NCBI GenBank assembly: GCA_000961745.1
Contig: LAEA01000220.1
Span: 1 to 55,814, forward strand
Source of the DNA: Rhodospirillaceae bacterium BRH_c57
GTDB lineage: Bacteria; Pseudomonadota; Alphaproteobacteria; Rhodospirillales; Rhodospirillaceae
Length of the DNA: 55,814 bases
Direction of reading: 5' to 3'
The translations under genes and the position numbers were made by a program. The notes beneath the pieces were generated by a model, which saw only the letters and a program-made list of their open reading frames with translations, was not told where the DNA came from and did not search any database. This document shows, in pieces, positions 25,381 through 33,931 of this stretch; position 1 is the first letter of the stretch; each line of letters opens with the position of its first letter.

Positions 25381-25583
25381 AAAAAGCGGGCTCTGCCCGC
25401 GCCCGCCAGGAGGCGACGGCCTCCTGGGCCTCGGGAGTTGGTGGCGGCGCAAGGCCGCGCGCAACGCAACAATGGGCAAGGCTGTCTGCCTGCGGCACAC
25501 CAAGCGAGAACACCAAACTCACGGGGTCCCATGTTCAAGGGGTCAAGGGGCCATTCGGCCCCTTGCGGGCATGAGCAGAGCCC
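25381..25583. repeat. MITE-like palindromic element, copy A
   Basis: The left end AAAAAGCGGGCTCTGCCCGC and right end GCAGAGCCCAT are inverted relative to each other. Inside are two hairpins: CCAGGAGGC/GCCTCCTGG (25406-25427) and CAAGGGGCC/GGCCCCTTG (25544-25565). A second copy, in reverse order, is at 50231-50410 and shares ends, both hairpins and a central GTCTGCCTGCGGC block. It fills the space between convergent glgC and the ABC-F gene, so it probably ends both transcripts. No coding capacity is supported. Confidence 0.85.
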
Positions 25584-25612
25584 ATCCTTCCCCTTGGTGT
25601 CCCCGAAACCCC

Positions 25613-27484
25613 CTACCCTTCCAGTTCCTCTCGGAGCATTTCCACCTCCAGCCATTCTTCCTCGGCGCTGGCAAGAGCTGCCTGGTGGGCCTGAAGGGTG
25701 TCGGTGGCCTTTTGGAAGGCGGCCGGGTTCCGGGCGTACAGCCCGGCGTCGGCGAGGATTTTTTCCTGGGCGGCGATGGCGGCCTGAAGCTCGGCGATCT
25801 TCAGGGGAAGCTGCTCCAAGGCGCGCTGCTGCTTGAAGGACAGCTTGCGTTTGGGCTTGGCCGCCCCGCCGGACGTCGAAGTGGTAGACCCCGGCCCGTC
25901 CTTGCGCGACGCGCCGGCGGTTTCGGCCGGCTTGTCCCCGATCACCCGCTGGCGTTCGTAGTCAGCATAGCCGCCGGGATATTCGCGCACGACGCCATTG
26001 CCCTCGAACGCAATGGTCGAGGTCACGACGCGGTCCAGGAAATCGCGGTCATGGCTGACCAGGATGAGCGTGCCATCGTACTCGGCCAGGGTTTCCTGCA
26101 ACAGGTCCAGGGTGTCCATGTCCAGGTCGTTGGTCGGTTCGTCCAGGATGAGGAAGTTGGACGGCCGGGCCAGGACCTTGGCCAGCAGCAGGCGGTTACG
26201 CTCGCCGCCCGACAGGCTGCCGACCGGGCTGCGCGCCTGACGATCATCGAACAGGAAGTCGCGCATATAGCTGACGACGTGACGCACCCGGCCGCGCACG
26301 TTGATAGAATCGCCCCCGGAATCGGCCAGGGTTTCCCACACAGTCTTGTCCAGATCGAGGCGCGAGCGGGCCTGGTCGAGGAACTCCATGGTCAGGTTGG
26401 TGCCCAGCTTCACGGTACCCGTGTCGGCCTCCAGCTGGCCGGTCAGGATGCGCAGCAGGGTGGACTTGCCGGCGCCGTTAGGGCCGATCACGCCGACCCG
26501 GTCACCGCGCAGGATGCGGGTCGAGAACGGCCGCAGCACGACGTTGTCGCCATAGGTCTTGGTGATGTCCTCGGCCTCGACCACCAGCTTGCCGGACACG
26601 GGACCGGCCTCGGTCTCCAGCTTGACCGACCCGGTGCGGGCGATCTGCTGGGCGCGTTCGTTGCGCATGTCGCGCAGGCGGCGCAGGCGGCCCTGGTTGC
26701 GGGTGCGGCGGGCCGAAATGCCCTTGTGCGACCATTCGACTTCCTGGGCGATCAGCTTATCGAACTTGGCGCGTTCGACGGCCTCGGTCTCCATGACGGA
26801 CTCGGACCACGCCTCGAACGCCTCGAACCCCTGGTCGAGGCGGCGCACCACGCCGCGGTCGAGCCAGAACGTGACCTTGGTCAGGCGGTTGAGGAAGGCG
26901 CGGTCATGGCTGATGACCACGAAGCCGCCCCGGAAGGACGCGAGGCGGTCTTCCAGCCACTTGATGGTGGGCATGTCCAGATGGTTGGTCGGCTCGTCCA
27001 GCAGCAGGATGTCGGGCTGCGACACCAGGATGCGGGCCAGCGCCACGCGGCGGGCCTCACCGCCCGACAGGGTGGCCGGGTCGGCCGCGGGGTCGATGGC
27101 AACCTCGTCGAGCACGATATCGACGCGGTGCTCCTCGTGCTGCTGCTCGGGACCGAGGCCGGCGACCACGTACTCGTGGACGGTGGCAAAGCCGGTCAGG
27201 TTGGGTTCCTGGGTCAGGTAGGCGATGCGCGTGCCGGGTTGCACGAACACCTCGCCTGATTCCGCGTCCATCAACCCGGCAGCGATCTTGAGCAGGGTGG
27301 ACTTGCCCGACCCGTTGCGCCCGACCAGGGCGACGCGGTCACCGCGCCCAACGGCGACATCCACCCCCTGAAACAGCGGGTGGCCGCCAAAACCCAGGCG
27401 GAGGTCCTTGAGGATGAGCAACGGGGGAGGTGGCGGCACGGGGCAAATCTCGATGTGGCGGCTGCGGGGGCCCACAGGTTCCAC
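25613..27484 (-). CDS. uup: ABC-F family ATPase, Uup-like
   Basis: ABC-F proteins are soluble twin ATPases that act on ribosomes or, for Uup, also on DNA stability. Both nucleotide-binding domains are complete: Walker A GRNGSGKST and GPNGAGKST, signatures LSGGEARRVAL and LSGGERNRLLL, and Walker B LLDEPTNHLD and LDEPTNDLD. Between them is the charged linker (KGISARRTRNQGRLRRL). A C-terminal coiled coil (QQRALEQLPLKIAELQAAI) after a low-complexity spacer favours Uup over EttA. The 623-residue length fits. The true start is uncertain within the first ~25 residues. Confidence 0.9.
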   Translation of the reverse strand: MEPVGPRSRHIEICPVPPPPPLLILKDLRLGFGGHPLFQGVDVAVGRGDRVALVGRNGSGKSTLLKIAAGLMDAESGEVFVQPGTRIAYLTQEPNLTGFATVHEYVVAGLGPEQQHEEHRVDIVLDEVAIDPAADPATLSGGEARRVALARILVSQPDILLLDEPTNHLDMPTIKWLEDRLASFRGGFVVISHDRAFLNRLTKVTFWLDRGVVRRLDQGFEAFEAWSESVMETEAVERAKFDKLIAQEVEWSHKGISARRTRNQGRLRRLRDMRNERAQQIARTGSVKLETEAGPVSGKLVVEAEDITKTYGDNVVLRPFSTRILRGDRVGVIGPNGAGKSTLLRILTGQLEADTGTVKLGTNLTMEFLDQARSRLDLDKTVWETLADSGGDSINVRGRVRHVVSYMRDFLFDDRQARSPVGSLSGGERNRLLLAKVLARPSNFLILDEPTNDLDMDTLDLLQETLAEYDGTLILVSHDRDFLDRVVTSTIAFEGNGVVREYPGGYADYERQRVIGDKPAETAGASRKDGPGSTTSTSGGAAKPKRKLSFKQQRALEQLPLKIAELQAAIAAQEKILADAGLYARNPAAFQKATDTLQAHQAALASAEEEWLEVEMLREELEG

Positions 27485-27505
27485 ATTCGGGCGCGTTGCG
27501 CAAGA

Positions 27506-27534
27506 GCGGGGAGCGACCCGTGGCCGCTCCCCGC
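27506..27534 (-). terminator. hairpin downstream of the small ORF, upstream of uup
   Basis: GCGGGGAGCG and CGCTCCCCGC form a perfect 10-bp stem with a 9-nt loop. On the minus strand it is followed by TCTTGCGC, not a clean T-run. It separates the small gene from uup. Confidence 0.6.
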
Positions 27535-27550
27535 GCGTTGCTGCCAGTGA

Positions 27551-27766
27551 TTAGGCGTCAGGTCGGGCGTTCGGGCGGGCCTGGGGCCGATAGCCCTCCA
27601 CCCAAAAGCGGCGCAGAGGATTGGCCAGGGATTCGTCGTGCACCATGAACTCGGCGACGTTGCGGGGCACCGGCTGACCACGCCCAACCCCCTCCCCGGT
27701 GGCCGACTTCCAGCACACCTGATACATGGTATGTTCCTGGGTAGAGCGTGGTTGCGTCGTGAACAT
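27551..27766 (-). CDS. conserved-looking small protein, function unknown
   Basis: This encodes 71 residues. The ATG is preceded by a strong GGGAGG six bases away, and a candidate promoter lies just upstream, so the gene is probably real. The core (YQVCWKSATGEGVGRGQPV, then EFMVHDESLANPLRRFWVEG) looks like a compact alpha/beta fold with two conserved-type Trp residues. I recognise no family. An internal ATG at 27727 also has an AGGA site. Confidence 0.6.
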   Translation of the reverse strand: MFTTQPRSTQEHTMYQVCWKSATGEGVGRGQPVPRNVAEFMVHDESLANPLRRFWVEGYRPQARPNARPDA

Positions 27767-27802
27767 TGCTGCCTCCCGCTGGGCCTTTTTAAGTTCACCT
27801 CA

Positions 27803-27831
27803 AATATATCTCTAGTTTCCACAGGGGTAAA
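27803..27831 (-). promoter_or_regulatory. candidate sigma-70-type promoter for the small ORF
   Basis: On the minus strand TTTACC, a 17-bp spacer and TATATT match the -35/-10 pattern in 9 of 12 positions. It lies about 40 bp upstream of the ATG at 27766. Confidence 0.4.
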
Positions 27832-27972
27832 TTATACCTCTTAGGGCATTCGGGTGTGCTCGCACGAACCACACGTATTACCCCGAAAGAGAAACGATCA
27901 CCTTGCGGCTGGCGGCAGAATCCCCGACCCTGCCGCTCCGATTCAAACACTGGCAACTTCAGGAGACCCGGC

Positions 27973-29037
27973 ATGGAATACCGCACCCTGGGCGCCACCA
28001 CACAGGGGCCCGCATGCGGCCTGAGCGTCAGCGTCGTCAGCCTGGGCACCATGACCTACGGCGAACAGAACACCGAGGCCGAAGGCCATGCCCTGATGGA
28101 TCGAGCGGCCGAGGCCGGCGTGAACTTTCTCGACGCGGCGGAGCTTTATCCCATCTCCCCCAGCGCCGAGACACAGGGCCGCACCGAGGAAATCATCGGC
28201 ACCTGGATGAAGGCGCGTGGCTGCCGCGACCGCATGATCGTGGCCTCCAAGGTGGTGGCGCGCAGCCCGGCCATGCCATGGTTCCGGGGCGCCGACCACC
28301 GCCTGAACCGCGCCAACATCGCCGCCGCCGTGGACGGCAGCCTCAAACGGCTGCAAACCGATGTCATCGACCTCTATTACCTGCACTGGCCGGATCGCCG
28401 GACCAATTACTTCGGCCAACTTGGCTATCGCCACGAGTCCAACGATGACGACGGCGCACCGCTGGAGGAAAGCCTCAAAGCGTTGCAGGAGCAGGTTCAG
28501 GCCGGCAAGATCCGCCACATCGGCCTGTCCAATGAAACACCGTGGGGCGTGCACCGCGCCCTTACCCTGGCCGAGACGGCGGGCCTGCCGCGTCCGGTGT
28601 GCATCCAGAACCCCTACAGCCTGCTCAACCGCACGTTCGAGGTCGGGCTGGCCGAAATGGCCATTCGGGGCGATGTCCCGCTGGTGGCCTATTCGCCGCT
28701 GGCGGGCGGCGTTCTGACCGGCAAGTATCGCGCCGGCGCCCGGCCCGACGGCGCTCGCATCACCCGGTGGCCGGGGCGCTATTCCCGCTACATCAAGCCG
28801 CGCGCCCTGCCGGCGGTGGACCAGTACGTGACTCTGGCCCGCGCCGCCGGGCTGGACCCCGCGCAAATGGCCCTGGCCTTCACCCTGCGCCAGCCGTTCC
28901 TGGCGTCGTCCATCGTCGGGGCGACCAGCCTGGAGCAGCTTGAGACCAATCTCGGCGCCGCCGACCTCACCCTTTCCGACGACCTGATGGCCGCCATCGA
29001 GGCCATCCACGCCCGCGACCCCGATCCGGCCCCCTGA
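27973..29037 (+). CDS. aldo/keto reductase, Tas-like
   Basis: This 354-residue NADPH-dependent oxidoreductase of the AKR superfamily resembles E. coli Tas. The catalytic tetrad can be read: Asp in NFLDAAELYP, the Tyr next to it, Lys in IVASKVVA and His in YYLHWPD. The C-terminal cofactor site is SSIVGATSLEQLETNL. The start is ATG 27973 behind AGGAG (9 nt); the frame is open further upstream without family match. The natural substrate is unknown. The next gene starts 10 bp on and may be co-transcribed. Confidence 0.9.
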   Translation: MEYRTLGATTQGPACGLSVSVVSLGTMTYGEQNTEAEGHALMDRAAEAGVNFLDAAELYPISPSAETQGRTEEIIGTWMKARGCRDRMIVASKVVARSPAMPWFRGADHRLNRANIAAAVDGSLKRLQTDVIDLYYLHWPDRRTNYFGQLGYRHESNDDDGAPLEESLKALQEQVQAGKIRHIGLSNETPWGVHRALTLAETAGLPRPVCIQNPYSLLNRTFEVGLAEMAIRGDVPLVAYSPLAGGVLTGKYRAGARPDGARITRWPGRYSRYIKPRALPAVDQYVTLARAAGLDPAQMALAFTLRQPFLASSIVGATSLEQLETNLGAADLTLSDDLMAAIEAIHARDPDPAP

Positions 29038-29047
29038 GGACCCCAGC

Positions 29048-29335
29048 ATGTACGCCCAGATCAAGAGCATTCTCTATGGCGCCATCCCGACCGATTGGGA
29101 CGCCGCGCAAATCATCGTCGGCTACATCGTATTGCTGATAACGCTGCTGGTGTTCCGCCAGTCGATCAAGGCGTGGTGGGCCTTTCTGCCGGTCCTGATC
29201 GTCGGCCTGCTGATCGAGATCGCCGATATGGTCCTCCTCGGCCAGGCCATCGGCACGGCGGCCCGCGACCTCGTCCTGTTCACCATCCTGCCGCTGGTGA
29301 CGGTGTTCGCATTCAGGATGGGGTGGACGAAGTAA
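29048..29335 (+). CDS. small integral membrane protein, unknown function
   Basis: This encodes 95 residues with three predicted membrane spans: about residues 20-36 (AQIIVGYIVLLITLLVF), 42-65 (AWWAFLPVLIVGLLIEIADM) and 74-92 (LVLFTILPLVTVFAF). No family is recognised. It directly follows the aldo/keto reductase gene and is closed by a strong terminator, so the two probably form a small operon. Confidence 0.7.
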   Translation: MYAQIKSILYGAIPTDWDAAQIIVGYIVLLITLLVFRQSIKAWWAFLPVLIVGLLIEIADMVLLGQAIGTAARDLVLFTILPLVTVFAFRMGWTK

Positions 29336-29348
29336 GCGGCACAGTACC

Positions 29349-29388
29349 GGCGACAGGCGCTTCCCCAGTGCTCCTGTCGCCTTTTTTT
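29349..29388 (+). terminator. rho-independent terminator
   Basis: GGCGACAGG and CCTGTCGCC form a perfect 9-bp stem with a 15-nt loop and a run of seven T. It closes the aldo/keto reductase-membrane protein unit. Confidence 0.92.
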
Positions 29389-29505
29389 CTAAAGCCCCCT
29401 GGGCGCACTCTTTAAAGCCATACCAATGCACTATACTTTTGGCCTTGCCTTTAGCCAGAATGGTCGGCTCAATAGTGCCGATCCATGCAGTTTGGGGCAG
29501 CACCA

Positions 29506-31560
29506 ATGGCCAAGATAAACGACTTAAAAATAAGCACCAGGGTCATCCTCGCGTTCACGTTGCCACTGGTTGTCATCCTCTGGCTTGCCACCGATAAGCT
29601 TTGGACCAACTGGGTAACGGCCGCCGAGGCGCAACGGCTTGAGCAGTTGACCGACGTCGCGGTCGGTATCGGCGATGTGGTCCATGCCCTTCAGATCGAG
29701 CGCGGCATGAGCGGCGTCTACGTCGGCAGCGGAGCGACACAGTTCAAAGCCGAGATCGTCACCCAGCGCACCGCCACCGACCAGTTCGTGGCCCGTCTGG
29801 CAGAGGTGACGGCCCAGACGCCGCCGGAAGTTCTGGGAGAGACGTTGCAGGCCGCGTTGTCGGTAGAACTCCGGCGCCTGGAAGACTTGCCCAGGCTGCG
29901 CGGCACCATGGATGCACTGTCCATATCAGGCAATGACGCCACCGGCTTTTTCACCCAGTCGAACAAGCAGCTTCTGTCCCTCATCCCGTTGATGGAAAAA
30001 TTGGCGAAGGTTCCAGAGGTCAGAAGCAACTTCGCCTCCTACGGCGCCCTGATGCAGGCCAAGGAACGGGCGGGGCAGGAGCGTGCCGCCGGTTCCGTCG
30101 GGTTCGCCTCTGGCGGCCTCGATCTGCCTCAGCTTCAGCGTTTCCAGAATGTCGGCGGGGAGCAGAGGACCTGGATCGAGGTGTTCAAGTCGCAGGCCTT
30201 ACCCGAGCATTCCGCGACGTTCGACCGCGTTGTTGCCGGCCCTGTGGTCGAGGAGGTCGATCGCCTCCGGCGCATCGCCGTCGACAGCTACACCACAAAG
30301 TCGGTCGCAGGCGTCACCCCCACAGCATGGTTCAAGGTATCCACCGCGCGCATTGACCTCTTCAAGACGGTGGAGGACTCCCTCGCCAAAGGCCTCAGCA
30401 CACAGGCCCGGTCGCTCAATGCCGCAGCGTTGCAGGCCGTCTGGATCACGGGCGCCATCATTTTCGTAATCCTCATCCCGACTGCCATGATTGCCATCGT
30501 GGTCGTGCGTGGCATCACCGGCCCCCTCGCCGCCATGCGCGGCACCATGGAAAGACTGGCTGGCGGCGACCTGACGGTCACCATCGACGCGGTCAACCGG
30601 CGGGACGAAGTTGGCGACATGGCCCGCGCCGTGGATGTCTTCAAGGACAGCATGATCAGGACACGCGCCCTGGAAGCCGAGCAGGACAAGGCCCGCAAGA
30701 CCCGCGAGGAAAGGGCGGCAGCGATTGAAGCCATGACCCGCGACTTCGACGGCGCCATCGGCCGGTCGCTTTCGGTGGTCGCCGGGGCCGCCACGCAGAT
30801 GGAGGGCAACGCCCAGAGCCTGTCTTCCACGGCGGAGCAGACAAACGCCCAGTCGGCCATTGTGGCCGCCGCGTCGGAAGAGGCGTCGAGCAACGTGCAG
30901 ACGGTGGCGGCAGCGGCCGACCAACTTTCCGCCTCCATCACCGAGATCGGGCGGCAGGTCGAACAATCCAACGATATTGCGCAGCAAGCGGTCACCGAGG
31001 CGACGCGCACCGATGCGATGGTTCAGGGACTGGCCGACGCCGCAGGCCGGATCGGCGAGGTCGTGAAGCTCATCAATGACATCGCCAGCCAGACCAACCT
31101 GCTGGCCTTGAACGCCACCATTGAGGCCGCCCGTGCGGGTGAAGCCGGCAAGGGCTTTGCCGTGGTGGCGAACGAGGTCAAGGCCCTGGCCAATGCGACC
31201 AGCAGGGCGACCGAGGAAATCGGCACGCACATCGGGTCGGTACAGACGGCCACGCAGGATGCCGTCGTCGCCATCCGCGGCATCAGCAAAATCATTGGCA
31301 GGATCAGCGAAATCTCGGTCAGCATCGCCTCGGCCATAGAGGAACAGAGCGCCGCGACCGATGAAATCGCCCGCAACGTCCAGCAGGCCTCGGCCGGATC
31401 GCAGGAGGTTTCGTACAATATCCAGGGCGTCAGTTCGGCCGCCAGCGCGACCGGCCACGCCGCTGGTGAGGTCCTGACCGCCGCCGGGGAATTGAACCGG
31501 CAGACCGTCGAGGTCCAGTCACTGGTTCGCAACTTCCTCGAAGGGGTGCGGGCCGCCTGA
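29506..31560 (+). CDS. methyl-accepting chemotaxis protein with NIT (nitrate/nitrite-sensing-type) domain
   Basis: Membrane chemoreceptor of 684 residues. A first transmembrane helix ([20 protein letters not shown]) is followed by a periplasmic domain with the NIT signature ([16 protein letters not shown], then QRTATDQF), a second transmembrane helix near residues 310-335, a HAMP domain ([20 protein letters not shown]) and a signalling domain with [23 protein letters not shown] domains are proposed to bind nitrate or nitrite; the ligand here is inferred. ATG 29506 has GGGG seven to eight bases upstream; ATG 29485 has none. Confidence 0.9.
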   Translation: MAKINDLKISTRVILAFTLPLVVILWLATDKLWTNWVTAAEAQRLEQLTDVAVGIGDVVHALQIERGMSGVYVGSGATQFKAEIVTQRTATDQFVARLAEVTAQTPPEVLGETLQAALSVELRRLEDLPRLRGTMDALSISGNDATGFFTQSNKQLLSLIPLMEKLAKVPEVRSNFASYGALMQAKERAGQERAAGSVGFASGGLDLPQLQRFQNVGGEQRTWIEVFKSQALPEHSATFDRVVAGPVVEEVDRLRRIAVDSYTTKSVAGVTPTAWFKVSTARIDLFKTVEDSLAKGLSTQARSLNAAALQAVWITGAIIFVILIPTAMIAIVVVRGITGPLAAMRGTMERLAGGDLTVTIDAVNRRDEVGDMARAVDVFKDSMIRTRALEAEQDKARKTREERAAAIEAMTRDFDGAIGRSLSVVAGAATQMEGNAQSLSSTAEQTNAQSAIVAAASEEASSNVQTVAAAADQLSASITEIGRQVEQSNDIAQQAVTEATRTDAMVQGLADAAGRIGEVVKLINDIASQTNLLALNATIEAARAGEAGKGFAVVANEVKALANATSRATEEIGTHIGSVQTATQDAVVAIRGISKIIGRISEISVSIASAIEEQSAATDEIARNVQQASAGSQEVSYNIQGVSSAASATGHAAGEVLTAAGELNRQTVEVQSLVRNFLEGVRAA

Positions 31561-31575
31561 GCCTGCCCCCGTCAT

Positions 31576-31608
31576 CGGTTCGGGGATACAGGTCCCCGAA
31601 CCGCCTTT
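31576..31608 (+). terminator. terminator of the NIT-domain receptor
   Basis: CGGTTCGGGGA and TCCCCGAACCG form a perfect 11-bp stem with a 6-nt loop followed by CCTTTTCCC. It sits between convergent genes, 15 bp past the stop. Confidence 0.88.
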
Positions 31609-31611
31609 TCC

Positions 31612-32211
31612 CTACTTCTTCATCTCATACAGCGGCTTGGTGTCACCCGACTGCAACGCCGGGCGGTTTTCCTCCAGCGCCGTCAAGGGCTGGCATTCGA
31701 CCATGCCGCGCAGGGACCGCAAGGCGAGGTCCTGGTAGGTGCGCGTGCCATCCATCTTCCAGGCGTATTCCTGATCGCTGACCTGGCGCAGGATCTTGCC
31801 GGGGATGCCGGCGACCAGCGAGCGCGGCGGGATCTTCATGTCGGCCTTCACGAAGCACATGGCGGCGACGATGCTTTCCTCGCCGATCACCGCGTTGTCC
31901 ATGATGACGCTGTTCATGCCGACCAGGGCGCCGCGCCGCACCACGCAGCCGTGCAACACCGCGCCGTGGCCGATGTGGCCGTCCTTCTCGATCACGCTTT
32001 CAGTGCCCGGAAAGCCGTGCATGGTGCAGTTGTCCTGGATGTTGGAACCTTCCTCCAGACGCAGGCGCCCGAAGTCCCCACGCAGGGAACAACTCGGCCC
32101 GACATAGACGCCGGGGCCGACGATCACGTCGCCGATCAGGATGGCGGTGGGATGCACATAGGCATCGGGGTGAACGACCGGACGGACGCCGTCGATGGCA
32201 TAAAAGGGCAT
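31612..32211 (-). CDS. paaY: phenylacetic acid degradation protein PaaY (gamma-carbonic anhydrase fold)
   Basis: PaaY is a left-handed beta-helix hexapeptide-repeat thioesterase that rescues CoA from dead-end ring-cleavage products of phenylacetate breakdown. This 199-residue protein reads [34 protein letters not shown], then [12 protein letters not shown], whose histidines are the metal ligands. The ATG at 32211 follows GGAGG; upstream residues of the open frame lack a match. It stands apart from the main paa cluster, divergent from a barstar-like gene. Confidence 0.9.
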   Translation of the reverse strand: MPFYAIDGVRPVVHPDAYVHPTAILIGDVIVGPGVYVGPSCSLRGDFGRLRLEEGSNIQDNCTMHGFPGTESVIEKDGHIGHGAVLHGCVVRRGALVGMNSVIMDNAVIGEESIVAAMCFVKADMKIPPRSLVAGIPGKILRQVSDQEYAWKMDGTRTYQDLALRSLRGMVECQPLTALEENRPALQSGDTKPLYEMKK

Positions 32212-32320
32212 GGGGGAAGTGCCTCCTTGGTTTCCTCTCCCACAGGCATAGCGGCCCGAAGCGCGCTTGCCAAGCCGGGCCGCAGATGGGAGCCTGAAGC
32301 GTGAAATGAAGGAGAAGCGG

Positions 32321-32743
32321 ATGTGGTGGCTGGACCTGGGCGCCCCGCAATGGGAATGCGTGCATTTTGGCGGCGCTGGGCGCGGGCGGGAGTTCCAGGA
32401 CAAGGCCCGTCAAGCGCACCTGTTCGTGGCCCAGGCAAGCCTAGGCGGCGTGGAGGATGAACGCGGCCTGATCGCCCGCATTGCCGCCCCTCTGCCCTTC
32501 CCCGCCACCTTCGTCGCCACCTGGGACGGCCTGCATGACGGCCTGGGCGATCTGCGCGGCATGATCGGGGCGCCGGGCCTCGCACTGGTTCTGACCGACT
32601 GCCGCCCCTTGTGGACGCGGGCACCGGAACTCTGCGGGATGCTGATGGAGTTATGGCTGTCGGCCGCCTATCGCTGGAGCCTGGACCGCAGCCCGACCCA
32701 AACGGTGCCAGGGCGACCGTTCCATCTATTCATCCAGTGGTGA
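32321..32743 (+). CDS. barstar-like protein
   Basis: This encodes 140 residues. The second half ([18 protein letters not shown], then [13 protein letters not shown] and AAYRWS...PFHLFI) fits the barstar fold, whose known members inhibit barnase-type ribonucleases. GGAG lies seven bases before the ATG. No barnase-like RNase is encoded beside it, so its role here is open. Its 3' end overlaps the convergent MarR gene by 18 bp. Confidence 0.7.
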   Translation: MWWLDLGAPQWECVHFGGAGRGREFQDKARQAHLFVAQASLGGVEDERGLIARIAAPLPFPATFVATWDGLHDGLGDLRGMIGAPGLALVLTDCRPLWTRAPELCGMLMELWLSAAYRWSLDRSPTQTVPGRPFHLFIQW

Positions 32744-33178
32744 CAGGGCGAGGAGTTCAGCCCGCAGACAGTCCGGGTCGGACAAGCCGCCCTCCACCTC
32801 GGCATGGGTCGCGACCCACAGGGGCACCGCCCGCGCCAGCACGGCCCTGCCCTCCTCCGTCAGCACCAGCAATCGCCCGCGCCGGTCGGCCGGGTCCACG
32901 GTCACCTCGGCCAGCCCCCGCCGTTGTAGCGGCTTAAGCGCGGCGGTCAATGTGGTGCGATCCAGGGCGAGAACCTCCGTCACCTGTCCCATGGTGGCGG
33001 GCTGCGGTCGATTGAGCGCCATCATCAAGGAAAACTGCCCGTTGGTCAGACCCAATGGCCGGAACACATCATCAAACCGCCGTGCCAATGCCCGCGCCGC
33101 GCGCTGCACATGAAGGCACAGGCAGGCGTCGCGGACCATCAGGGTAGTGGAGAACGATACTTCGGGCTGTTTTGACAT
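32726..33178 (-). CDS. MarR family transcriptional regulator
   Basis: This 150-residue winged-helix regulator has a recognition region ALDRTTLTAALKPLQRRGL and wing DPADRRGRLLVLTEEG, both typical of MarR. It is divergent from the DUF1579 gene with only 63 bp between coding starts, and a perfect palindrome lies between them. It therefore probably represses itself and that neighbour. The ligand is unknown. Confidence 0.88.
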   Translation of the reverse strand: MSKQPEVSFSTTLMVRDACLCLHVQRAARALARRFDDVFRPLGLTNGQFSLMMALNRPQPATMGQVTEVLALDRTTLTAALKPLQRRGLAEVTVDPADRRGRLLVLTEEGRAVLARAVPLWVATHAEVEGGLSDPDCLRAELLALSPLDE

Positions 33179-33189
33179 CCAGACATTAT

Positions 33190-33201
33190 GTTGATATCAA
33201 C
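33190..33201. promoter_or_regulatory. candidate MarR operator
   Basis: GTTGATATCAAC is a perfect 12-bp palindrome, centred 17 bp upstream of the marR-type start and about 45 bp upstream of the DUF1579 start. Its place in a divergent promoter region is what MarR autoregulation predicts. Confidence 0.5.
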
Positions 33202-33241
33202 GTACTTCGTCAAGCCTATGAAAACGACTGGGAGAAGAAGC

Positions 33242-33766
33242 ATGGATGCGACAGCCCCCAAACGCGAGCAGGCAGCCCCTCAAGACAACCCGATGCTGAA
33301 CACGCCCGGCCCGGAACATGACTGGTTGACCTGCCTTATCGGGTCGTGGACCTATCACGGAAGCTGCATGATGGGGCCAGACATGCCGTCCGAAACCTTC
33401 ACCGGCCGGGAAACCGTGCGGTCCCTCGGCGGTCTGTGGACGATTGCCGAAGGCGAAGGCGAGATGCCCGGCGGCGGCATGGCGCACACCATTCAGACAT
33501 TGGGATACGATCCGAAGTCTGGCCGCTATGTCGGCAGTTGGGTCGGGTCGATGATGGCCCATCTGTGGTGCTACGAGGGCGACCGCGACGGGTCCACCTT
33601 GACGCTGGAGTCCGACGGTCCGCGCTTTGACGGCAACGGCACCGCCCGGTACCGCGACACCATCGAGATCCGCAGCAACGACCACCGCACTCTGACCTCC
33701 CATGTTCTGGACGATCAGGGGAACTGGATGCAGATCATGAGCGCCGAGTATCACCGCACCCAGTAA
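33242..33766 (+). CDS. DUF1579 family protein
   Basis: This 174-residue protein of a small beta-barrel-like family of unknown function is recognisable by DWLTCLIGSWTYHGSC near the start and LGYDPKSGRYVGSWVGSM in the middle. GGGAGAAGAAGC precedes the ATG. It is divergently paired with the MarR regulator. A lipocalin-like ligand-binding role is sometimes suggested for the family, but nothing here tests it. Confidence 0.8.
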   Translation: MDATAPKREQAAPQDNPMLNTPGPEHDWLTCLIGSWTYHGSCMMGPDMPSETFTGRETVRSLGGLWTIAEGEGEMPGGGMAHTIQTLGYDPKSGRYVGSWVGSMMAHLWCYEGDRDGSTLTLESDGPRFDGNGTARYRDTIEIRSNDHRTLTSHVLDDQGNWMQIMSAEYHRTQ

Positions 33767-33789
33767 AGAAAATGCTTCCGCTGTCGCGG

Positions 33790-33845
33790 ACGGGCGCTGC
33801 CCGAAGCCCGCTGGGGAGACGCCCCAGGCCCCCTTTTCTTTCTTC
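33790..33845. repeat. short palindromic element, possible degenerate relative of copies A/B, terminator-like
   Basis: The stretch reads GGGCGCTGCCCG, AGCCCGC, then hairpin CTGGGG/CCCCAG (33811-33827), followed by TTTTCTTTCTT. The layout (GGGC-nCTGCCC, CCCGC, hairpin) mirrors one arm of the A and B elements with different bases. It lies between convergent DUF1579 and paaN genes and can terminate the former. Confidence 0.5.
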
Positions 33846-33931
33846 AAGAAAAACAAGGAGGTCTGGAGCTTGCTCCATGCGGGCCAAAGGGCGTGGAGAG
33901 GTGGCGGCAGCCCGGCCGCGGTAGCGGCAAT

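Noticed and set aside
32321-33178. Barstar-like and MarR genes as a toxin-antitoxin pair
   Set aside because: They are convergent, not an operon, and no RNase toxin is encoded. The MarR gene is clearly paired with the divergent DUF1579 gene.
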